NCBI GenBank assembly: GCA_964397015.1
Contig: CAYNHL010000067.1
Coordinates: forward strand, 1 to 19,879
Length of the DNA: 19,879 nucleotides
Direction of reading: 5' to 3'
Source: MADRE2 sp964397015
Lineage (GTDB): Bacteria; Desulfobacterota; Desulfobacteria; Desulfobacterales; Desulfobacteraceae
In this document: positions 14,101-19,879 of the stretch, piece after piece
Layout of the letters: every line of letters begins with the position of its first letter
Numbering within the stretch: position 1 is the stretch's first letter
The notes under the pieces: model-generated
Told to the model about the DNA's origin: nothing
The model's input: the letters and a program-made list of their open reading frames with translations, nothing else
The model's database searches: none
Translations under genes and position numbers: made by a program

Positions 14101-15843
14101 ATGAAAAGACAGTTTAAAACCAAGTATTTCAATGGAATATGGTGCCGGTTTTCCGGCATCCTGGTTATTGCCGGCCTGGCTTTTTTGATGCTGAACGGAT
14201 GTGCTCCCAAATCATCCATGCCGCCTGAAAAAACAACGGTTTCCGATACCGCTTCAACGGATGGTCCTGTTATCCAAAGTGCCGAAGACCTGGTCGTTGA
14301 TGTCCCGGCCAAAACATTGCTGGACATGCTTCTTGAAGAGGCTGACTTATTGATCGAACAGGGAAAAAACCGCCAGGCCCTCATGATTTTGAACCAGGCT
14401 GTTCTTCACGCTGACAAGGCCCGGATAAGGGAAGTTTTGAATAAAACGGAACAGGTTCTGATAAAAACCGGGGCACCTGACATCAAAATATTTCTTGAGC
14501 GTGAAAATACTGCAATTCCAAGACCCATGCTCATGTACTGGCTTGGAATCGAATACTGCCTGGAAAATGATTATACCAGGGCGGAATCGACCCTGTCCGA
14601 TTTTAGCCGTCAGTATCCCGGACACCAGTACCATGAAGATGCACTGGATCTTCTGTCTTTGATTAAAAAAGAAACATTCAGGGCCCAAAGCATAGGGTGT
14701 ATCCTGCCGCTGTCGGGAAAATACAAAGTGTTCGGCCAAAGGGCATTGAACGGGTTTGAAATGGCTCTTCATGACATGTCCGAAAAATACGGCCGGGAAC
14801 TCAAACTTTTAATAGAGGACAACAGATCCGACCCTGATTACTCCAGAGACTGTGTGATCGAGCTTGCACAAAAATATGTGGCAGCTATTGCAGGACCTAT
14901 GCTTTACACGGAAAAGGCGGGCAGGAGAGCGCAAAAAATCGGCATACCCATGGTGGCCATGACCCAGGATGACACATTCCCCTCAATTGGAGATTACCTG
15001 TTTTCCAATTTCCTTACACCCCGAATGCAGACCCGTACCCTTGTTTCATATGTCACAAGGCAAATTGGTATCGACCGGCTGGCAATCCTTTATCCGGATG
15101 AGCCCTACGGAAAAACGCATATGAACCTGTTCTGGGATGCGGCCGAAAATGCCGGGGCCCGTATAACCGGAGTTCAATCCTATGATCCAAAGAAAACTGA
15201 TTTTGCAACAGTCATCCGTAAATTGAGCGGTGAATTCTATCCGCTGCCTGATTTTTTAATCCCTGAGCCTCAAATCCTGGAACCTGAAACAATGACCGAA
15301 GGCTTCACTCAAGACTTTGCCGCAGCTGCGGATGCGGAAAACGAGGCCAAAGATGACAGTGAAATCATACTTGATTTTGACGCTTTATTCATACCGGATT
15401 CATTCAACAAGCTGAGCCAGCTTCTTCCACAGCTGAGTTACAGTGATGTTACAGACATATTTTTACTTGGCACCAATTTGTGGCATGATGAACGTTTGGT
15501 CGATGAAACCAGGGGACATCACAGTAATGCCGTCATCACAGAAGGTTTTTTTTCCAAAAGTTCAAAGCCGCTGGTGCAGAAATTCACCAGCAGGTTCAAG
15601 CGCCTTTATGGGCATGACCCCGGATATATCGAAGCTGTTTCATACGATACCGCGTGTATCCTTTTTGAAACCGCAATGGACGACCGGGTAGATTCAAGGG
15701 AGACAATGAAGAACATGCTGCGCGGCAAAAAAATGTTCGAAGGGGTGACCGGAAAAACATTTTTTGATACAAACGGGGATGTTCACAAGGAACTGTTCCT
15801 GCTGACCATAAAAAACGGCAAATTTGTTGAAATAAATCCCTGA
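14101..15843 (+). CDS. LpoA-like lipoprotein with TPR-like and periplasmic-binding domains
   Basis: The 580-residue protein begins with a basic N-terminus, a hydrophobic core and the lipobox LNGC (Cys34), so it should be a lipid-anchored envelope protein. Residues about 65-195 are helical repeats (LLIEQGKNRQALMILNQA, ENDYTRAESTLSDFSRQYPG), TPR-like. Residues about 200-580 match a branched-chain amino acid/LpoA-type periplasmic-binding fold (IGCILPLSGKYKVFGQRALNGFE, IAGPMLYTEKAG, LAILYPDEPYGKTHMNLFW, DFDALFIPDSF). The domain order resembles the penicillin-binding-protein activator LpoA, but ABC-type amino-acid binding is not excluded; no transporter genes are nearby. Starting at ATG 14101 keeps the signal peptide compact; a start at 14074 is possible but adds a polar extension. 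Confidence 0.82.
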   Translation: MKRQFKTKYFNGIWCRFSGILVIAGLAFLMLNGCAPKSSMPPEKTTVSDTASTDGPVIQSAEDLVVDVPAKTLLDMLLEEADLLIEQGKNRQALMILNQAVLHADKARIREVLNKTEQVLIKTGAPDIKIFLERENTAIPRPMLMYWLGIEYCLENDYTRAESTLSDFSRQYPGHQYHEDALDLLSLIKKETFRAQSIGCILPLSGKYKVFGQRALNGFEMALHDMSEKYGRELKLLIEDNRSDPDYSRDCVIELAQKYVAAIAGPMLYTEKAGRRAQKIGIPMVAMTQDDTFPSIGDYLFSNFLTPRMQTRTLVSYVTRQIGIDRLAILYPDEPYGKTHMNLFWDAAENAGARITGVQSYDPKKTDFATVIRKLSGEFYPLPDFLIPEPQILEPETMTEGFTQDFAAAADAENEAKDDSEIILDFDALFIPDSFNKLSQLLPQLSYSDVTDIFLLGTNLWHDERLVDETRGHHSNAVITEGFFSKSSKPLVQKFTSRFKRLYGHDPGYIEAVSYDTACILFETAMDDRVDSRETMKNMLRGKKMFEGVTGKTFFDTNGDVHKELFLLTIKNGKFVEINP

Positions 15844-15855
15844 CAGATTTTTTTA

Positions 15856-17160
15856 TCATCCGGTGGATTCAAGGACGGACTGCCACAGACGGCCGCTTGG
15901 ATCCATTTTCTTCCTTTTCCCGGCAGAAGCTTCCATGGGGATATGAACATAGTGATTGTTCCAGAAACTGATCAGCAGTTTTGTTTTACCTGCCATTCCC
16001 GCGTGAACCGCATCCCGGCCCAGAAAACCACAGAAGACACTGTCGTTTGCATTGGCAGGAAGACTCCTTATGATATAGCTGGGGTCTATATATTTCAATG
16101 ATACGTCAATGCCTTTCTCGGTAAAATAGGCTGAAATTTTTTCTTTTAAAAAAAGTCCGATATCCTTGAGCTTGAGATTGCCGGATTCATCATATTCCTT
16201 TTCCTCGGATTCAAAAAATGCCTGGCCGGCACCTTCGGCCACGATGATGACGGCATGACGGCGGTTAAGTATCCTCTTTTCAAGGGCCGGTAGAAATCCG
16301 TTCTCACCATAAAGGTTGATTTCGACTTCCGGGACAAGCACAAAATTGGCATCCTGCTGGGCCAGGGCGGCTGTTGCTGCCAGGAATCCTGAATGTCTTC
16401 CCATCAGCTTTATGAGGCCAATGCCGTTTGGATATGCCACTGCTTCGTTGTGAGCTCCGATAATGGCATCCGTGGCAATATCCACTGCAGTGTCAAAACC
16501 AAAAGATCTCGATACCAGATAAATATCGTTGTCTATTGTTTTGGGTATGGCTACCACCGATATTTTCAAACGCCGGCGGGTAATCTCTTCACAAATCTTT
16601 TTGGATGCCATGAGCGTACCGTCTCCGCCGACCATGAAAAGGATCCCGATATTCAAACGTTCAATGCAGTCCACAATGGAGGAAATGCTCTGGGTGCCTC
16701 TTGAAGAGCCCAGGATGGATCCGCCCGCATCCTGGATGCCGGATACGGCTTGCGGGGTCAGGTCCAGAATGTCGTGTGCGTATTCAGGGATGAATCCCTG
16801 CAGTCCGTGGCGAATGCCGTAGACGGTCCTGACCCTGTAGCAGTGATAAAGCTCGAGAACAATGGACCTGATGATATCATTCAACCCCGGGCAAAGCCCT
16901 CCGCATGTGACAACAGCACATTTGAGTTTGCTGGGATCAAAATATATTTTTTCCCTGGGGCCTGCCTGGTCGAAACTCGGAGGCATTGTTTTCTTTTCCA
17001 AAAATTCTTCTATGCTGGAAGTTTCGACATTTATCATTACCCTGTCATCATCTGAAATAAACCGGCTGTCATGCCCTGTCAGATGCTGTTTTTTCAGCGG
17101 GGAGTCAATTTTTGCCTCTCCCAGAACTTCGATTTTGGTAGGGATTGAGTTATCTATCAT
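15856..17160 (-). CDS. 6-phosphofructokinase, plant-like/group III type
   Basis: This enzyme phosphorylates fructose 6-phosphate in glycolysis. The 434-residue protein carries an N-terminal extension of about 75 residues before the fold starts at CAVVTCGGLCPGLND (81-95). Key sites are GGDGT (178-182), PKTIDND (206-212) with the catalytic aspartates, and MGRHSG (253-258). Glycine after GGD favours ATP as donor, while the lysine in PKTIDND is the residue usually linked with pyrophosphate enzymes. This G/K combination occurs in the long ATP-dependent group that includes plant PFKs, so ATP is the likelier donor but it is not certain. It starts in the kdsD stop (ATGA at 17157-17160) behind GGAGG, so the two are translationally coupled. 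It converges with the lipoprotein gene 12 nt away. Confidence 0.88.
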   Translation of the reverse strand: MIDNSIPTKIEVLGEAKIDSPLKKQHLTGHDSRFISDDDRVMINVETSSIEEFLEKKTMPPSFDQAGPREKIYFDPSKLKCAVVTCGGLCPGLNDIIRSIVLELYHCYRVRTVYGIRHGLQGFIPEYAHDILDLTPQAVSGIQDAGGSILGSSRGTQSISSIVDCIERLNIGILFMVGGDGTLMASKKICEEITRRRLKISVVAIPKTIDNDIYLVSRSFGFDTAVDIATDAIIGAHNEAVAYPNGIGLIKLMGRHSGFLAATAALAQQDANFVLVPEVEINLYGENGFLPALEKRILNRRHAVIIVAEGAGQAFFESEEKEYDESGNLKLKDIGLFLKEKISAYFTEKGIDVSLKYIDPSYIIRSLPANANDSVFCGFLGRDAVHAGMAGKTKLLISFWNNHYVHIPMEASAGKRKKMDPSGRLWQSVLESTG

Positions 17161-18140
17161 GGCGTACCTCCATTGAATTTGAACGCTCCTTTACCCAGAA
17201 TATCGTGGAGATGCAGGAGTCCTTCCAGGATATTTTCAGGGCTTACAACCGGTAGAATTGTTATCTGGTGTATTTCCATAAGGTTGAGCGCATCATATAA
17301 AAAGGAATCCGGTGTCAGTTTATGGGGATTTTTGCTCATGATTTTTTCAACGGTAAGCCCTGTTATGTCGAGTGGACGTCCCGCCAGAAAATGCCGGATG
17401 TCCCCGTCGGTGATGATGCCTTCAAGATGACCACTGCTGTCTGTAATCAAAACTCCGCCGAGCTTGAACCGGTCGATCTGTTCAACGGCCCGGGTAAATG
17501 TAGAGCCGATATCTATGACAGGAGCCTTTGAAGCGGGCAGCATTATTTCTCCAACCTTGAACGACAATCTGTGGCCAAGCGTTCCGCCTGGATGGGATTT
17601 CATGAAATCGCTTTTTTTAAACCGTTTTTTGTCAATGAGCACCACTGCCAGGGCATCTCCCATGGCCAGCTGTGCAGTTGTGGAGCAGGTCGGGGCCATG
17701 TTGAACGGGCAGGCTTCTCTTTCGACACCGGTATCGATAACGATATCACAAAGTGAGGCCATGGTGGATGAAGTGTTACCCGTAAACCCGGCAACCAGGC
17801 ATCCCATCTGCCGGATAAGCGGCAGCAGCTGTATCAGTTCTTCAGTTTCTCCGCTGTTGGATATTGCCAGCACAATATCGGCAGCCTGGACACTGCCAAG
17901 ATCCCCATGAAGCGCTTCAACCGGATGAAGAAAAATTGCGTGGGTGCCGGTACTTGTCAATGTGGCGACAATTTTTTTACCGATAAGGCCGGACTTGCCT
18001 ATACCGGTTATGACCACCCGTCCTTTCGATATGCAGATACTGTCAACCAGGGTTTCAAACGACTTGTCAATTTTATTTGTAAGGTCCCTGATGCTCTGGG
18101 CTTCTGCTTTAAGTACATCAATCGCTTTTTGTATGATCAT
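17157..18140 (-). CDS. kdsD: Arabinose-5-phosphate isomerase (KdsD)
   Basis: KdsD converts ribulose 5-phosphate to arabinose 5-phosphate, the first step to Kdo for lipopolysaccharide. The 327-residue protein has an N-terminal SIS domain with GIGKSG (46-51), EALHGDLG with the active-site histidine (75-82), SNSGET (94-99) and the HPGGTLG segment closing the domain. Two CBS domains follow (about 206-265 and 270-325; ITDGDIRHFLAGR is typical). The length matches E. coli KdsD. The ribosome binding site is weak. It overlaps pfkA by 4 nt, coupling a lipopolysaccharide precursor enzyme to a glycolytic enzyme. No other Kdo genes are in the window. Confidence 0.93.
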   Translation of the reverse strand: MIIQKAIDVLKAEAQSIRDLTNKIDKSFETLVDSICISKGRVVITGIGKSGLIGKKIVATLTSTGTHAIFLHPVEALHGDLGSVQAADIVLAISNSGETEELIQLLPLIRQMGCLVAGFTGNTSSTMASLCDIVIDTGVEREACPFNMAPTCSTTAQLAMGDALAVVLIDKKRFKKSDFMKSHPGGTLGHRLSFKVGEIMLPASKAPVIDIGSTFTRAVEQIDRFKLGGVLITDSSGHLEGIITDGDIRHFLAGRPLDITGLTVEKIMSKNPHKLTPDSFLYDALNLMEIHQITILPVVSPENILEGLLHLHDILGKGAFKFNGGTP

Positions 18141-18436
18141 TTTTGCAATGTCCGTTCTGTGGCTTTATTGGTCAGAATTTACGGTATGTCGCCTGCTGTA
18201 TAGCGTCTTGTCGACTGAGGGGTAATAATATAACAATTTTCACTGTTTGAATACCCTGAAAAACAAATTTTCAAGATCCTCAAGGTTTTTTTGAAAAAAA
18301 GAATTATCGACAAATTAGGGTTGACATCATAACAATAATAAGCGAAGAAATAGGGTGTTTCAAAACAAATACAATGAGTATTGTAACATAACAACGCACT
18401 GGAGCGATAAAATTAACTTGGAGGTTTGATATCAAT
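18141..18436. other. Divergent intergenic region kdsD / hdrCB
   Basis: This 296-nt AT-rich stretch holds no credible gene. It contains a TTGACA at 18321-18326 without a good -10 at the right distance, a palindrome TACAAT-GAGT-ATTGTA at 18370-18385 whose right half includes TATTGT (18379-18384), a possible -10 with only a weak -35, and TAACATAA at 18384-18391, which also occurs twice at the hdrA promoter. GGAGG at 18420-18424 is the hdrCB ribosome binding site, 12 nt before the ATG, a rather long spacing. Confidence 0.6.
18370..18385. promoter_or_regulatory. Palindrome upstream of hdrCB
   Basis: TACAAT and ATTGTA form a perfect 6-bp inverted repeat with a 4-nt centre, about 50 nt before the hdrCB ATG. 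Its position fits an operator overlapping the promoter; no known regulator consensus is matched. Confidence 0.4.
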
Positions 18437-19756
18437 ATGGCCCAAGCAGCGATTAAAATCGGCGGAAAACGAAAAAGCGTATTCAAGGACAAGGTCATGC
18501 AGCTGCTGCCTAACGGCGGCAACCTGAATGCCTGCCTGACCTGCGGTGCCTGTGCATCCGGATGCCCGGCAACCGGTCTTGAAGGAATGGATCCCAGGAA
18601 ATTTTTGAGAATGGCGGCCCTGGGAATGGATGAAGAAATTCTGAGCAGCAACTGGGTATGGATGTGTACCATGTGTCAACGGTGCATCTACGTATGCCCC
18701 ATGCGCATTGACATCCCCCAGCTGGTTTACAATGCAAGGGCGTCCTGGCCGAGAGAAAAACGGCCAAAGGGTATTTTAGGCTCATGTGACGCCGCCTTGA
18801 AAAATGATTCCGGCAGCGCCATGGGAACATCGGAAGAAGATTTTGACTTTGTAGTCAATGACGTACTTGAAGAGTACCAGGAGGCACAGCCGGAATTTGC
18901 CGAAATGGAAGCACCCATAGACAAAGAAGGAGCGGAGTTTTTCATCAACCAGAACTCCAGGGAACCCGTGACCGAGCCCGATGAAATGGTTCCGTTATGG
19001 AAAATTCTCCATACAGCCGGTATAAGCTGGACTTACGGCAGCAAAGGGTGGGCCGGTGAAAACTACTGTCTTTTTCTTGCAGATGACGAATCCTGGAAAC
19101 ACCTGGTCGAGACAACTGTCGGCCAGGCGGACAAGCTCGGGTGCAAGACCTATTTGAACACCGAGTGAGGGCACGTAACATTCTCAATCCTGGCAGGATT
19201 GAAAAAATTCAACATAGATCACAAAGTCGAAGTCAAGAACATTTACGAATATTATGCAAAATGGATCCGGGAGGGAAGACTCAAGCCCTCTTCAGAATGG
19301 AACAGGGAAAGAAAAATAAAGTTCACGGTCCAGGATCCCTGTCAGATTGTAAGAAAATCATACGGGGACGCGATTGCAGATGATCTGCGGTTTGTTGTCA
19401 AGTCAGTCGTAGGGGAAGAAAATTTTATTGATATGACTCCCAACAAGTCAAACAATTTCTGCTGTGGAGGCGGAGGCGGTTTTCTTCAGTCCGGGTTCAA
19501 GGACGAAAGGCTGGCTTACGGCAAGATCAAGGACCAGCAGATCCAGACAACCAAGGCTGACTACTGCATTGCCGCATGCCACAACTGCCATGCCCAGATC
19601 CATGAGCTCAGCGACCATTACGGCGGTGAATACCATGTGGTTCACCTTTGGACGCTCATTTGCCTGTCGCTCGGAATTCTCGGGCCCAATGAAAGAGAAT
19701 ACCTTGGCGATGACCTAAAGGACGTGGATGTGTTCCATCCTGAAACCGAAATGTAG
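18437..19756 (+). CDS. HdrC-HdrB fusion iron-sulfur protein, selenocysteine at residue 244
   Basis: This is a soluble HdrD/DsrK/TmcB-like protein, a likely disulfide-reducing or electron-transfer subunit. The gene reads through an in-frame TGA at 19166-19168 to TAG 19756, giving 439 residues. The HdrC-like N-terminus has two [4Fe-4S] sites (Cys33, 36, 39, 43 and Cys77, 80, 83, 87). The first CCG domain is degenerate (GWAGENYC in place of a CC motif) and carries NTE-Sec244-GHVTF, matching the E-C-G-H motif common in this family. The second CCG domain is complete: Cys302, Cys342-Cys343, Cys381 and Cys384 (DPCQ, FCCGGGGG, ACHNC), a noncubane cluster ligand pattern. No transmembrane segment is seen, unlike true HdrE partners. 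It is separated from the hdrA operon by miaA-kdsD, so partnership with HdrA is inferred. Confidence 0.88.
19166..19202 (+). promoter_or_regulatory. Candidate bacterial SECIS hairpin of hdrCB
   Basis: Fifteen nt after the Sec TGA, TCAATCCT (19184-19191) pairs perfectly with AGGATTGA (19195-19202) around GGC. The loop begins 23 nt after the UGA, and the stem start has the same 15-nt offset as in hdrA. The real apical loop may be larger if the top pairs open. Confidence 0.75.
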
Positions 19757-19780
19757 TTATAATTCCTTTTAAAAACCTGT

Positions 19781-19816
19781 TGACCCCGGCTTGTGTAACT
19801 TTGCAGGCCGGGGTCA
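19781..19816 (+). terminator. Rho-independent terminator after hdrCB
   Basis: A perfect 10-bp GC-rich stem (TGACCCCGGC with GCCGGGGTCA) closes a 16-nt loop and is followed by GTTATTTTGAC, a moderately T-rich tail. It lies 24 nt past the hdrCB stop. Confidence 0.85.
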
Positions 19817-19851
19817 GTTATTTTGACTTCAAATTTTTGCTATATTTTATA

Positions 19852-19879
19852 TTGACAAAATAATAAAAAATGATAAAAT
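19852..19879 (+). promoter_or_regulatory. Candidate promoter at the right edge
   Basis: TTGACA (19852-19857) is followed after 16 nt by TAAAAT (19874-19879), the last bases of the window. It lies after the hdrCB terminator and would drive a gene beyond the edge. Confidence 0.5.

Noticed and set aside
19166..19200. hdrCB as a broken gene or two separate genes
   Set aside because: The frame is unchanged across the TGA, the sequence on both sides fits one family, the TGA replaces the Cys of the E-C-G-H motif, and a perfect 8-bp hairpin follows. Decay would not place a single stop at that exact codon.
1..19879. CRISPR arrays, tRNA or rRNA genes, insertion sequences, prophage
   Set aside because: No regularly spaced repeats, tRNA-like cloverleaf, rRNA-like sequence or transposase/integrase motifs were seen in reading the window.

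Overview
The window reads as a piece of a sulfate-reducing Desulfobacterota genome, probably Desulfobacteraceae-like. The main evidence is a canonical DsrC, a siroheme decarboxylase (Ahb) subunit, a heterodisulfide-reductase/flavin oxidoreductase (Hdr-Flx) operon, and heavy use of in-frame UGA as selenocysteine. It also carries an Mla lipid-transport operon typical of a diderm cell. One 10-N scaffold gap (12188-12197) interrupts hdrA.

Layout, left to right. (1) 1-1244: the 3' part of a cobalamin riboswitch with an intrinsic terminator, then cobT. (2) 1301-4751: the plus-strand operon mlaE-mlaF-mlaD-mlaC-mlaA, an ABC lipid-trafficking system between inner and outer membranes, without mlaB. (3) 4754-6027: a minus-strand pair with a 4-nt overlap, ahbA (siroheme decarboxylase subunit) followed by a nitrilase-superfamily hydrolase. 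(4) 6127-6444: dsrC with its own promoter and terminator. (5) 6599-12970: the minus-strand operon hdrA-flxD-flxC-flxB-flxA behind a strong sigma70-like promoter. (6) 13130-15843: plus-strand miaA and an LpoA-like lipoprotein. (7) 15856-18140: minus-strand kdsD-pfkA, overlapping by 4 nt. (8) 18437-19756: a plus-strand HdrC+HdrB fusion protein ending at a strong terminator. A candidate promoter runs off the right edge.

The main discovery is that three redox genes are split by in-frame TGA codons that are best read as selenocysteine: hdrA (Sec60, in the NDCAM-U motif), flxD/mvhD (Sec67, in the G-U-HPGECHY motif) and the hdrCB fusion (Sec244, in the E-U-GH motif). In each case homology-like sequence continues in the same frame past the TGA, the TGA falls exactly where the family has a conserved cysteine, and a stem-loop lies just downstream with its loop about 22-23 nt after the UGA. 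Annotated naively, all three genes would look truncated or frameshifted.

Together the genes suggest a selenium-rich, flavin-based electron-bifurcating complex. FlxA would take electrons from NAD(P)H, FlxB/C would carry them through iron-sulfur clusters, FlxD would connect to HdrA, and the separately encoded HdrCB fusion would be the disulfide-reducing end. The neighbouring DsrC is the likely thiol/disulfide partner, linking NADH/ferredoxin balance to sulfite reduction. The Hdr-Flx to DsrC link is known from Desulfovibrio; the membership of HdrCB in this complex is inference.
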